Shown: positions 23,835-32,390 of the stretch, piece after piece
Position numbering within the stretch: position 1 is the stretch's first letter
Layout of the letters: every line of letters begins with the position of its first letter
Origin: an uncultured bacterium
GTDB lineage: Bacteria > Cyanobacteriota > Vampirovibrionia > Gastranaerophilales > Gastranaerophilaceae
DNA: 64,000 nucleotides
Assembly: GCA_948964545.1 (NCBI GenBank)
Contig: CAREDV010000001.1
Location: 124,001 to 188,000 of the forward strand
Direction: 5' to 3'
Notes under the pieces: model-generated
Databases searched by the model: none
Told to the model about the DNA's origin: nothing
The model's input: the letters and a program-made list of their open reading frames with translations, nothing else
Made by a program: the position numbers and the translations under genes

Positions 23835-25714
23835 CCTCTAACCCTATTCATAATTTCTTCAAACTCTTTGTCTTCTATTGTTTCTTTGTCGAGAAGTTCT
23901 CTGGCAATTGCCTCTAATACATTGCGGTTATCGCTGAGCAGGCGTTTTGCTTCCTCATATTTTTCATCGACAATTCGTTTCATTTCCTCGTCGATTTCAA
24001 ACGCAACCTGTTCCGAGTAATCTCTCTGGTGTCCGAAATCTCTGCCCATAAAGACGTTTTCCTGATTTTTTCCGTAAGCCATGTTGCCGAGCTTATCAGA
24101 CATACCCCAAGCTGTAACCATTTTTCTTGCGATATTTGTTACGTTGATTAAATCCTGTGATGCACCTGTAGAAACGCGGTCTTTGCCGTAAATAATTTCT
24201 TCTGCCGCGCGTCCGCCGAGTGATACGGTAATCTGTGCAAGCAATTTTGCTTTGTTGGTATGAACTTTTTCGTCTTTTGGTTTTGTCCAAGTTACACCAA
24301 GAGCGTATCCGCGAGGAATGATTGAAACCTTATGAAGTTCATCTGCGTCTTTCAAAAGTTTTGCCAATAGCGCGTGACCTACTTCGTGATAAGAGGTTAA
24401 TTCCTTATCCTCATCAGTCATTACTTTGCTTTTCTTTTCGATACCTGCAATAACTCTGTCGATTGAATTATCAATATCATCCATTGAAATCAATTCTTTA
24501 TTGTTTCTTGCTGCAAGTAATGCTGCTTCGTTAAGCAGGTTTTGCAAATCTGCGCCCGTAAAGCCTGGTGTACGTTTTGCAAGAGTTTTTAAATCCACTG
24601 CTTCATCAAGTTTTTTATTTTTAGCGTGAACTTTCAAAATCTGTTCTCTGCCTCGAACATCAGGTGCGTTTATGTAAATTTGTCTGTCAAAACGTCCCGG
24701 TCTTAATAAAGCATTATCCAAGATGTCAGGTCTGTTTGTAGCTGCGATTACGATAATATTTGTGTTTTCATCAAAACCGTCCATTTCTACAAGAAGCTGG
24801 TTAAGTGTTTGTTCGCGCTCATCGTGTCCGCCACCCATACCTGCTCCGCGCTGACGTCCTACGGCATCAATTTCATCGATAAATATAATACAAGGCTGAT
24901 GTTTTTTAGCCTGTTCAAATAAATCTCTTACACGGCTTGCACCGACACCGACAAACATTTCAACAAAATCAGAGCCGCTGATTGAGAAAAACGGAACGCC
25001 TGCTTCACCTGCAACAGCTTTTGCCATCAAAGTTTTACCAGTTCCTGGAGGGCCTACAAGAAGTACTCCTTTAGGAATTTTTGCACCTAATTTTATGTAT
25101 TTGTCGCCGTTTTTCAAAAAGTCGACGATTTCTTCAAGTTCTTTTTTCTCCTCGTCAATGCCTGCAACATCTTTGAAAGTCGTTTTTACTTTGCTGTCAA
25201 GGAGCATTTTGGCTTTGCTTTTGCCAAAAGACATTGCCTGAGAACCGCCTGCTTGAATACTTTTTGCAAGGACTGCAAAGAATACAAGAAATAAAATCGG
25301 AAGCAGCAGGAAGCTTAAAGCACTTCCAAGAGCTTTAGACGGGTCAGTTTCACGAGTAACCTGTACATCAGAACCTGACTTATCAAGTCTTTTCATTAAT
25401 TCAGGATCATAAGCAGGGGTTAAAACTTTATATCTTAAAGCTGGAGCTTTGGTTTGCGGAATTCCGAAAGGATTGTCTAACGTTGGAGTTGTAACAGTTT
25501 TTTCAGTTTCGGGCTGATTTTTGGGTATTGCAATCAAAAAATCATCTGCTTTTTTAATTTCACTAAATTCGCTTTTATCAAGTCTTTCCAAAAAGTTTGA
25601 ATAAGAAATTTCTTCAGTTTTTGTTGCAGGGCTGGACATTATAAATGATGATGCAAAAGCAAGTATCACTATGCCTAAAACTATATACATTCCTGCAGAT
25701 TGATTTTTTTTCAT
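23822..25714 (-). CDS. ftsH: ATP-dependent zinc metalloprotease FtsH
   Basis: 630 residues from ATG at 25714 (AGAGAGGTATAT upstream). Two membrane helices flank a periplasmic domain of about 100 residues. The AAA module has Walker A GPPGTGKT, Walker B IIFIDEIDA and the second region of homology ATNRPDILDNALLRPGRFDR. The peptidase has HEVGH, fitting HExGH. FtsH degrades membrane and regulatory proteins. Full length and intact. Confidence 0.97.
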   Translation of the reverse strand: MKKNQSAGMYIVLGIVILAFASSFIMSSPATKTEEISYSNFLERLDKSEFSEIKKADDFLIAIPKNQPETEKTVTTPTLDNPFGIPQTKAPALRYKVLTPAYDPELMKRLDKSGSDVQVTRETDPSKALGSALSFLLLPILFLVFFAVLAKSIQAGGSQAMSFGKSKAKMLLDSKVKTTFKDVAGIDEEKKELEEIVDFLKNGDKYIKLGAKIPKGVLLVGPPGTGKTLMAKAVAGEAGVPFFSISGSDFVEMFVGVGASRVRDLFEQAKKHQPCIIFIDEIDAVGRQRGAGMGGGHDEREQTLNQLLVEMDGFDENTNIIVIAATNRPDILDNALLRPGRFDRQIYINAPDVRGREQILKVHAKNKKLDEAVDLKTLAKRTPGFTGADLQNLLNEAALLAARNNKELISMDDIDNSIDRVIAGIEKKSKVMTDEDKELTSYHEVGHALLAKLLKDADELHKVSIIPRGYALGVTWTKPKDEKVHTNKAKLLAQITVSLGGRAAEEIIYGKDRVSTGASQDLINVTNIARKMVTAWGMSDKLGNMAYGKNQENVFMGRDFGHQRDYSEQVAFEIDEEMKRIVDEKYEEAKRLLSDNRNVLEAIARELLDKETIEDKEFEEIMNRVRGSEV

Positions 25715-25843
25715 ATATACCTCTCTCTTTTGATACAATTATACCTCAAAAATCGGGGATATTGCTTTAAGAATTGTAAATAAAACAGGACTTTCTGAAA
25801 TCGCCTGTATGGTGATGTTTTTATTAATACAGAGAGAGTACTT

Positions 25844-26011
25844 ATGAAGATAGTTGATTTTGAAAGTTTTAAAAACCGTGTGGATAAACTGGATGCAATA
25901 GCAAAACCTGTTACACCAAAACTAAATCCGATTTTTTCGGATGATTCAGTTTCAGATAAAATGAAAAAGTTTTTTGATGTTGCAGACGGAAATTCTATCT
26001 GGACAGATTAA
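25844..26011 (+). CDS. small hypothetical protein (55 residues)
   Basis: ATG to TAA encodes MKIVDFESFKNRVDKLDAIA, a linker, and SDKMKKFFDVADGNSIWTD. No membrane segment. GAGAGAG lies about 7 bases upstream. It is divergent from ftsH, and its stop overlaps the exbD stop at 26008 convergently by four bases. Start and stop contexts fit, but there is no family match from memory. Confidence 0.5.
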   Translation: MKIVDFESFKNRVDKLDAIAKPVTPKLNPIFSDDSVSDKMKKFFDVADGNSIWTD

Positions 26012-26400
26012 ATCTGGTCGACAGAAATGCTTGTTATACCTGAATTTCTTGCACTGTCCATAACTTTAACCATAGCACCGTGTGAAGAATCGGCGTCAGT
26101 CTTAATCAAAAGTCCGTCGGGATAATTTTTTGCCTGCGATTTGATTGTGCTTTCAAGATCTGCAAGAGGAATTTGCTGACCGTCAAAGTGGAAATTATCT
26201 CCCGCATCAACCATTATGGTCATAATTTTAGATTCTTTGTTCTTAACCTGTTCTTCTGCAACATTTTCTGGAACAGTAAGATTTAACCCCTGCTGGTCAA
26301 GCATTGGAGCGATTACCATCATTATGATTAACAATACTAGAAAGATATCTGTCAAAGGTGTTATATTTATTTCATTGAATGAATCTCTGTTTCGTCCCAT
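26008..26400 (-). CDS. exbD: ExbD/TolR-family protein (second copy)
   Basis: 130 residues. One membrane helix with the conserved acidic residue (NITPLTDIFLVLLIIMMVIA) precedes a periplasmic domain (ADSSHGAMVKVMDSARNSGI). It couples proton flow through ExbB to TonB. It lies 6 bases downstream of a paralogous exbD; two different ExbD subunits are common in TonB/Tol systems. Last gene of the leftward exbB-tonB operon. Confidence 0.93.
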   Translation of the reverse strand: MGRNRDSFNEINITPLTDIFLVLLIIMMVIAPMLDQQGLNLTVPENVAEEQVKNKESKIMTIMVDAGDNFHFDGQQIPLADLESTIKSQAKNYPDGLLIKTDADSSHGAMVKVMDSARNSGITSISVDQI

Positions 26401-26406
26401 TTTTTT

Positions 26407-26853
26407 TTATCCTTCTTGGTTTTTTAATTTATCTTGTTCTTTTTTACTCAATGGTTCGCCTGCTACGATAAGTTTTTTATATTCCGCCTCCTGTGCAGAG
26501 TTCATAATTTCCATTATCTTTGCACTTTTAACTTTTTCATCAGCTTTTACAACAAGTTCAGGCTTTTCAAGCTGTTCTTTCAGAGCCGCAAGTTCCGATA
26601 CAAGATTTTCTTCTGTTACAGGATTGCCGTTAAGATACATATCACCCTCTTTAGTGACAGATACAGTTGCGTTATGCTGTTCTATAGACACACCGCTGTT
26701 AATCTCAGGCATTGCAATAGATGTGTCATTTGACTGAAATGTCGGAGCGACAACCATCATAATGATTAACAGAACCAGAAAAATATCTGTTAATGGAGTT
26801 ATATTGATTTCTGTAAAAAGAGCTTCTTTGCCCTTATTTGTTTTCATTCCCAT
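26407..26853 (-). CDS. exbD: ExbD/TolR-family protein (first copy)
   Basis: 148 residues with the same ITPLTDIFLVLLIIMMVVAP helix as its neighbour but a different periplasmic domain (NGNPVTEENLVSELAALKEQ) and a Lys-rich tail. Start ATG with upstream AGGTATAAAAA. It lies 9 bases after exbB. The two copies share the helix, with sequence divergence in the periplasmic part that suggests an old duplication. Confidence 0.93.
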   Translation of the reverse strand: MGMKTNKGKEALFTEINITPLTDIFLVLLIIMMVVAPTFQSNDTSIAMPEINSGVSIEQHNATVSVTKEGDMYLNGNPVTEENLVSELAALKEQLEKPELVVKADEKVKSAKIMEIMNSAQEAEYKKLIVAGEPLSKKEQDKLKNQEG

Positions 26854-26862
26854 TTTTTATAC

Positions 26863-27510
26863 CTATAATGAAATATTTGCGTTAGATGGTGTTGTTGATT
26901 CGTCGTTAGAATCTACAAAGCTTAAGAATAATAATTTTATAAGCTGAAAATCATCTTCATAACGTTTTACGATTGATTGGAATGAGTTGTAGAAAATTAC
27001 CGCAACAATCGCAACACCAAGACCAAAAGCTGTAGCAATCAATGCTGATGCAATACCTGATGCAACAGCGGCTGATTGGTTTCCTTGTCCAGCTAAGTCT
27101 TGGAATGTGAAAAGAATTCTTACAACTGTTCCGAACAAACCTAGGAAAGGAGCAACACCGCCAATTGTACCAAGAATTGTTAAGTGATTTTCAAGTTTTC
27201 TTGTAGTTAATGATGCTGCAATATCAAATGAACGAGAGAAACCGCTTTTTTGTTCTTTAAAAATTCTAATTGCTTCTTCTGTAATATCTCCAATTACCCC
27301 GCCGCATTGGATTGCTATATTTTCAGCACCCTGAGTATTATTTTTTATAAGCTCGCTTTGTAATCTTGGAATAAAGAGATTAATATCTCTTTTGTTTTTG
27401 TTGTAGTAAGAATATCTGTTCATAACAACTGCCACTACCAGAATTGAACATACCAAAATTGGTAATAATACAGGCCAGTCCATTGCGATTGAGTTCCATA
27501 ATAGTTCCAT
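26863..27510 (-). CDS. exbB: ExbB/TolQ/MotA-family proton channel protein
   Basis: 215 residues with three membrane helices: about 14-32, about 105-130 (LTILGTIGGVAPFLGLFGTV) and about 145-170 (IATAFGLGVAIVAVIFYN). The second and third carry the family pattern GTIGG-x-APFLGLFGTV. It forms the ion-conducting pentamer around two ExbD helices. It lies between tonB and two exbD genes in the same direction. Confidence 0.94.
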   Translation of the reverse strand: MELLWNSIAMDWPVLLPILVCSILVVAVVMNRYSYYNKNKRDINLFIPRLQSELIKNNTQGAENIAIQCGGVIGDITEEAIRIFKEQKSGFSRSFDIAASLTTRKLENHLTILGTIGGVAPFLGLFGTVVRILFTFQDLAGQGNQSAAVASGIASALIATAFGLGVAIVAVIFYNSFQSIVKRYEDDFQLIKLLFLSFVDSNDESTTPSNANISL

Positions 27511-27565
27511 AATTTTTTATCCTCTTTTCTTTTAATTGTCTTTATTGCGTTTGAGAAACACACTC

Positions 27566-28714
27566 TTAGTTGTATCCTGATGCTCCAAATACGTTATAAT
27601 CAAATGTAAATTGAATATCTATACTCGAACCTTTAAATTCAGGCGGGAGCGGTCTAAAAGGTGCTGTTGCCTGAACCGCATTAATTGCGGCTTTATCTGC
27701 ATTCGGGAGCCCTGATGATTTAAACACACTGCATGACAGTAGTCTTCCATCTTTAGCAATTTTGAAAAGCAGAACAACGCGTTTGCTTTCGTTGCCTTTC
27801 GGAGGATCCCAGTTCATTTTTATACGTTTTTGTAAATCTCTCATATATGGCCCAAAATCAGGTTCTTTGATTGCATCAATACCTGGTCTGCCGTTCGGGT
27901 TGCCAGGGCCAGGATTTCCTACTCCGCCTGTTCCGCCGCCGCCTGTTCCTTTGGCAAGTTTGTTGCCTGAACCGCCTGTTGGAGCTAATGATGGGCCTGG
28001 TGCATATTTGCCAGCAGAACTGCCTGATGTTGAACCTCCGCCTTTTGCAGAAGTTCCTGAACCGTTAATCGGCCCTGTTGTATATCTTCCAGTTCCAGTT
28101 CCGCCTTTTGGTACAGGTACTGAAAATGGTGATGTTGGTTTGACCACAGGACGTGGAGTTGACGGTGGTTTTATTGATGGACGAGCCGTTGGTGGTGCAG
28201 GTTTTGCCTGCTGTGGTTTTTGCGGCTGCTGTGTCTGTGTCGGTTTTTGTGCTGGTTTAGGCTGTACTGTCTGCTGAACCATTTTTTGTATAGGATTCTG
28301 TTTTGGCTGCTGTTTAGCTGGCTGTGAAGCTTTTACTGGATTGCCAGGTGCGGGTGACGGCATAGAAACTTTTCTTTTTGGATCATGATGACCGCCTGCA
28401 CGTGAATTTCTATCAGAACGATATGGTGTATTTTTGTTTATAGGAGTGTCTTCTTTATCAACAAGTACAAATTCTATATCGTTCATTTTTGGTTTAGGTT
28501 TATCAAATAGAGTAAATGTTATTCCCAAAAGTGTGAGAATAAGACTTATAAGACCAATTAACGCAGGCAGTGTGATATGGATTGCAGTTGATGCTGCAAC
28601 CGCTTTTTTCAGCGTTAAATCTTCGTCGTTTTTTAAAACGACGGGTGCTGTATAACTTGTATTTTTTTCTTCTTCTTCTATTATGTTTTCTGTATATTTC
28701 CCTATTAAGGACAT
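27566..28714 (-). CDS. TonB-like energy transducer with long Pro/Gly linker
   Basis: 382 residues. A cytoplasmic segment is followed by a membrane helix (HITLPALIGLISLILTLLGI, about 47-66). A Pro/Gln-rich then Gly/Thr/Ser-rich spacer of about 190 residues would cross the periplasm. A TonB C-terminal domain ends the protein (MRDLQKRIKMNWDPPKG, GRLLSCSVFKSSGLPNADKA, FRPLPPEFKG). It heads the exbB-exbD-exbD operon. TolA-like function is an alternative, as no outer-membrane TonB receptor is seen here. Confidence 0.85.
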   Translation of the reverse strand: MSLIGKYTENIIEEEEKNTSYTAPVVLKNDEDLTLKKAVAASTAIHITLPALIGLISLILTLLGITFTLFDKPKPKMNDIEFVLVDKEDTPINKNTPYRSDRNSRAGGHHDPKRKVSMPSPAPGNPVKASQPAKQQPKQNPIQKMVQQTVQPKPAQKPTQTQQPQKPQQAKPAPPTARPSIKPPSTPRPVVKPTSPFSVPVPKGGTGTGRYTTGPINGSGTSAKGGGSTSGSSAGKYAPGPSLAPTGGSGNKLAKGTGGGGTGGVGNPGPGNPNGRPGIDAIKEPDFGPYMRDLQKRIKMNWDPPKGNESKRVVLLFKIAKDGRLLSCSVFKSSGLPNADKAAINAVQATAPFRPLPPEFKGSSIDIQFTFDYNVFGASGYN

Positions 28715-28783
28715 TTTCTTTCCCCAATGTCTGATATGAAGTAATTTTATTTTAAACCAAAAATAAAATTATTACCCGACTTA

Positions 28784-29521
28784 CTAATAATTATTATAAA
28801 TTGCAGGATTAACCGTAATGGGCTGTGTTAAAACAAGTTGAATTGCTGAATTTGCAGGGATTTCAACATCGTTTCCTTTATCCCAAATTGATTTAACTAC
28901 TCCGCCGCCTGCGCCTACTGCTGTTGCAAGAGCAGTGCCTTTACCCACATTTCCGCCAGCAAGAGGTGAAATTATAACACCTGCCAGAGCACCTGCACCT
29001 GCACCGATAGCTGCATCTTTACCGTAATTTTTGGCAATATCCATTTTTGTACCGCCTAGCAGAATACCTGTATTATCTGTTGTTTTAACAACTGCGGAAA
29101 TAGGTATTTGTATTCCATAAGGTGTTGTAATCTGGGTAAATCTCAAAAGCAGTTTTCCATTAATACTTCCGTGTTTTGCTTTTGAAACTTCTATTGCAGT
29201 TCCTGTTATAGAACTTCCAGCAGGTGCTATCAGGCTGCCGTTATAATAAAAATCTGAACCAAGTGCAAGAGATACGCCTTGTCCTGCTATCATGTTTGCA
29301 GAACTAATTGGTGCAGCTACTACTGCCGAAATATTCTGCCCTGCAGGAACTGTCACAACGCTGCCTTTAAGTGTATGGTTTGCGCTGACTGTTTGAGTTG
29401 GAAGGTTATAATTATTCTGATTGTACATTGGAACTGGATTATTTTGAGCATAGTCAAAATTTGGTGCTGAAATTGCCGTTGTTCCGATTAAAAGAATTGT
29501 TCCAAGAATTATTTTTTTCAT
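28784..29521 (-). CDS. exported VirB10-fold-like / glycine-zipper protein
   Basis: 245 residues from ATG at 29521, with AGGAGG upstream. Signal peptide MKKIILGTILLIGTTAISA. The middle part has the beta-barrel pattern of TrbI/VirB10-type domains (VVAAPISSANMIAGQGVSLA, GSSITGTAIEVS). A Gly/Ala-rich glycine zipper follows (AAIGAGAGALAGVIISPLAG). The C-terminus resembles VNPAIYNNY-type strand ends. A surface or outer-membrane role is inferred only. It lies between the TonB operon and a related exported protein at 29573. Confidence 0.6.
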   Translation of the reverse strand: MKKIILGTILLIGTTAISAPNFDYAQNNPVPMYNQNNYNLPTQTVSANHTLKGSVVTVPAGQNISAVVAAPISSANMIAGQGVSLALGSDFYYNGSLIAPAGSSITGTAIEVSKAKHGSINGKLLLRFTQITTPYGIQIPISAVVKTTDNTGILLGGTKMDIAKNYGKDAAIGAGAGALAGVIISPLAGGNVGKGTALATAVGAGGGVVKSIWDKGNDVEIPANSAIQLVLTQPITVNPAIYNNY

Positions 29522-29572
29522 AATTTTTACCTCCTGCATATTTTATTACAGCGCGAAAATAAAGTCAATTTG

Positions 29573-30151
29573 TTAAGGTGTATGGATTATTTCAGCAGGT
29601 GCTGTAAGTACTACTATTTCATTCGAACCTGTTTCTATCATTGTATGAGTTCCCATTTTTCGTTCATATACAGGTTTTATCTGCAATGTTGTATAATGCA
29701 CTTTTTGTTGCCGTTGTGCCATTTTATGATATTTCACGGGTTCAGAAATCCCGCCTCCAAAAACATTATTATTTGCGTTATACAAATACCCTTTTATAGG
29801 TATTTCGCATCCATCATTGCATACTATTTTTGAAACTCGTATTTTCATAGAGGCATTAGTACCGATTACAGGGTCGTTAATTTTTTCAATATAGCCGTAA
29901 ATTTCTGTGTCTTTTGGGATTATAATTGTATCGTACATATATAAATCGGTGGTTACAATAAATTTGACTTTATAACCTTCAGAGCAATATTGTGTAGAAA
30001 TTTCCTGAGTATTCATAACAGGGATAAAAGTTCCTGCAGGAATTTGAACAGTGTCATAATCTCTCATTTCAAGCTGTATATCTTCAAGCTCTGCACCTAT
30101 TGCAAAATTATGAATTAAAAGTATGCCCAGCATTATCAACAGTTTCTTCAT
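29573..30151 (-). CDS. exported hypothetical protein, related in pattern to 28784
   Basis: 192 residues. Signal peptide MKKLLIMLGILLIHNFAIGA. The mature protein has repeated short beta-strand phrases (VQIPAGTFIPVMNTQEIST, TIIIPKDTEIYGYIEKIND) similar in style to the next gene. Two Cys (IVCNDGCEI) could form a disulphide. No membrane helix beyond the signal. Probably periplasmic and in one transcription unit with 28784; function unknown. Confidence 0.65.
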   Translation of the reverse strand: MKKLLIMLGILLIHNFAIGAELEDIQLEMRDYDTVQIPAGTFIPVMNTQEISTQYCSEGYKVKFIVTTDLYMYDTIIIPKDTEIYGYIEKINDPVIGTNASMKIRVSKIVCNDGCEIPIKGYLYNANNNVFGGGISEPVKYHKMAQRQQKVHYTTLQIKPVYERKMGTHTMIETGSNEIVVLTAPAEIIHTP

Positions 30152-30261
30152 AATTTTATTATAACAGTTTTTTTACAATTGTAAACATTTGCATTTAAAA
30201 CGCAATTTTTGACAAAAAAAATACTTTATATAAATGTAGTGTAGTTTAAAGGTGATTTATA

Positions 30262-30876
30262 GTGTTCAGTGCAGTAGCATCAGGAATATTTGCAGCGCGT
30301 AATGTTGATAAAACCGCAAACGGTGATGTCGGAAGAAGTGCTGTGGCATTAGGGCAAACCGCAGGTCTTGTTCAAGAAATTGCCAAATACGATAATATTG
30401 CAGCTAAAGGTGCACGAAGTGCTTTGAGCGTATTTTCAGACCTTGCAAAGGAACATAAGGCGTTTGAATATGCTGGAAAAGTTACAAAGTTTGCCGTGAA
30501 CAATGTTAATCCGCTGATTTGTGCATCAGGTGTTATAAAAACTGCAATGTCTGATGATAAGGTTAAAACAGGTATTACAGAAGCAGCGGCATTATCTACG
30601 ATGTTTATGGCGGAAGCTGTCGTGAAACATAATTATAATAGGATTGCTAATTCTAATACAGTGTCAAAAGTTATCAAATCAGACAAATTAAAACCTATTG
30701 TTAAATTTCTTGAAAAACACAAATGGACAGGAAAAGCAGGAACAATTTTGAAAGGGCTTGTGTTTGTTTCAGCATCTATGACTGCTTATTCTGCAGGTCA
30801 GGCTGTCGGAAATGATGTGGCTGATAAAGTTAAAGCAGAGCTTAAAATTCCTAAAAAAATCAACCAAAAAGTTTAA
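30262..30876 (+). CDS. hypothetical membrane-associated protein
   Basis: 204 residues starting at GTG with AAAGGTGAT upstream. Rich in Ala, Val and Lys with several moderately hydrophobic helices (AAALSTMFMAEAVVKHNYN, LKGLVFVSASMTAYSAGQAV). It begins MFSAVASGIFAARNVDKTAN, a style I associate with lineage-specific proteins. A possible -35 (TTGACA, 30209-30214) lies upstream but its -10 is unclear. No family assignment. Confidence 0.6.
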   Translation: MFSAVASGIFAARNVDKTANGDVGRSAVALGQTAGLVQEIAKYDNIAAKGARSALSVFSDLAKEHKAFEYAGKVTKFAVNNVNPLICASGVIKTAMSDDKVKTGITEAAALSTMFMAEAVVKHNYNRIANSNTVSKVIKSDKLKPIVKFLEKHKWTGKAGTILKGLVFVSASMTAYSAGQAVGNDVADKVKAELKIPKKINQKV

Positions 30877-30912
30877 TGAATTTTTATACCAGCCTGTGGT
30901 ATAATTATATTT

Positions 30913-31773
30913 GTGAAGAAGATTTTATTAATACTAACAATTCTTATTTTTGCAAATCCCTGTCATGCAATCAAAATCGGGCTTCAAACAGAAGTAGGCT
31001 CGGCATCTGTCGGAACGTCTGTTAAGGGAACGATTATTGATGCAAATACAAATAAGACAGTATGTGATTTGGATGCTATGAAAGGTTATGAGATAAAGCC
31101 GTATCATAACTTGATGGCAATAAATTATAAGGGTACTTACTATAAAATAGAGTCTGATAATATAGTTATTAAGCCTATAAGCGCGGGTTTTGTAAGTGCA
31201 AAAGGCAGATGGTATAGGGGAAATATAATTATTCAAAATAAAAATGGCAGATTAACCGTTATTAATAACGTGCCGTTAGAAGAATATATAAGAGGAGTTG
31301 TTCCTGCCGAAATGCCGACAAGCTGGGCTTATGAAGCTCATAAGGCTCAGGCAGTTGCGGCAAGAAGTTATGCGCTTGCAAACCTTGGAAAACGTGCAAA
31401 ATTTGGATATGATTTGAAAGACACTCCCGAAGATCAAGCCTATAACGGTGCATCGGCTGAAACCGCAAGTACAAATTCTGCTGTAGAAGAAACAAAAGGA
31501 ATAGTTTTAACGTATAATACAAAAGTTATAAGTGCATACTATTCAGCATCTGCAGGCGGACAGACAAATGTAAACAATTGGGGAAGCTCAGTACCTTATC
31601 TTCGTTCAGTTCCATCATTTGATGATAATGTTAAAAAAAATGGGCATGGAGTCGGTATGTCTCAGCATGGTGCTAATAATCTGGCTAAGCAAGGTTATAA
31701 TGCATACCAAATTTTGCAATATTTTTACAAAGATGTAAAGTTTGCAAAAGTTAATCCTCAATCTTATAATTAG
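30913..31773 (+). CDS. SpoIID/LytB-domain protein (short form)
   Basis: 286 residues starting at GTG. Signal peptide MKKILLILTILIFANPCHA. The SpoIID core is PLEEYIRGVVPAEMPTSW, then KAQAVAARSYALANL and, near the C-terminus, HGVGMSQHGANNLA. SpoIID-family proteins are amidase-enhancer or lytic transglycosylase type peptidoglycan enzymes. The usual stretch between PYL-SVPS and the GHGVGMSQ motif is nearly absent (only FDDNVKKN). The -10 TATAAT at 30900-30905 predicts a transcript start at the GTG, so the mRNA may be leaderless. Confidence 0.85.
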   Translation: MKKILLILTILIFANPCHAIKIGLQTEVGSASVGTSVKGTIIDANTNKTVCDLDAMKGYEIKPYHNLMAINYKGTYYKIESDNIVIKPISAGFVSAKGRWYRGNIIIQNKNGRLTVINNVPLEEYIRGVVPAEMPTSWAYEAHKAQAVAARSYALANLGKRAKFGYDLKDTPEDQAYNGASAETASTNSAVEETKGIVLTYNTKVISAYYSASAGGQTNVNNWGSSVPYLRSVPSFDDNVKKNGHGVGMSQHGANNLAKQGYNAYQILQYFYKDVKFAKVNPQSYN

Positions 31774-31866
31774 CTGAAAATTCGCTGTTTAATGGTGTTT
31801 TCGCGTTCGGATTAAGCTCAAAGCCTGTCGTTATTATGTATTTATGAAATTTTTTCTTAAAAACAC

Positions 31867-31894
31867 TTGCGAAATTTAAATAAAATGTTATAAT
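31867..31894 (+). promoter_or_regulatory. promoter of the HU gene
   Basis: TTGCGA (31867-31872), 16-bp spacer, TATAAT (31889-31894). The leader is about 75 nt and ends in GAAGGAGG. Confidence 0.65.
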
Positions 31895-31972
31895 GAATCT
31901 GTCGATAGAGAAGAGCATGCGTAAGAGAATGGTTTTTATTTACTGTATGCACAAGGTAGAAGGAGGTTCATA

Positions 31973-32245
31973 ATGAACAAAGAAGAATTAGTAAAAGAAG
32001 TATCAAAAAAAGCAAAAGTTTCTCAAAAAGCTACTGCTGACATCATTGCAGCTACATTAGAAACAATTGAAAAAACAGTTTCAAAAGGTAAAAAAGTTAC
32101 TTTAGTTGGTTTTGGTACATTCGAACCGCGTAAAAGAGCTGCTAGAACAGGTAGAAACCCTCAAACAGGTGCTCCTTTGAAAATTGCTGCTAAAACAGTT
32201 CCTGCTTTTTCAGCTGGTAAAAAATTCAAAGAATTAGTAAAATAG
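31973..32245 (+). CDS. hup: HU-family DNA-binding protein
   Basis: 90 residues, standard HU length. MNKEELVKEVSKKAKVSQKA is the dimerisation helix region; the DNA-binding arm is GFGTFEPRKRAARTGRNPQT; FSAGKKFKELV ends the fold. HU is a nucleoid protein that bends DNA. Strong GAAGGAGG ribosome site and biased codons fit high expression. Confidence 0.96.
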   Translation: MNKEELVKEVSKKAKVSQKATADIIAATLETIEKTVSKGKKVTLVGFGTFEPRKRAARTGRNPQTGAPLKIAAKTVPAFSAGKKFKELVK

Positions 32246-32337
32246 CGGATTGCGAGCTAAGGGCGAACGGTCAAAGCGTTTAGCTTTGCCGATAGACCCG
32301 TTAATCGCGAGCAACCAAGGCTAGGTATTTAAAAAAT
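32246..32337 (+). repeat. structured 3' UTR of HU with dispersed-repeat motifs
   Basis: TTGCGAGC lies just after the stop and CCCGTTAATCGCGAGCAA at 32297-32314. CAAAGC/GCTTTG form a hairpin between them. Similar motifs occur after rpsK (61147, 61211) and rpsD (61914). Confidence 0.5.
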
Positions 32338-32362
32338 GGAGTTGAATTTCAACTCCGTTTTT
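32338..32362 (+). terminator. HU terminator
   Basis: GGAGTTGA (32338-32345) pairs with TCAACTCC (32349-32356), followed by GTTTTTTA. Confidence 0.88.
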
Positions 32363-32390
32363 TATATTATAAAATTTGAAAGGAGATGCT

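Noticed and set aside
27762..28277. 171-residue plus-strand ORF opposite the TonB linker
   Set aside because: Proline/glycine shadow of the Pro/Gly-rich linker of the real gene on the other strand.
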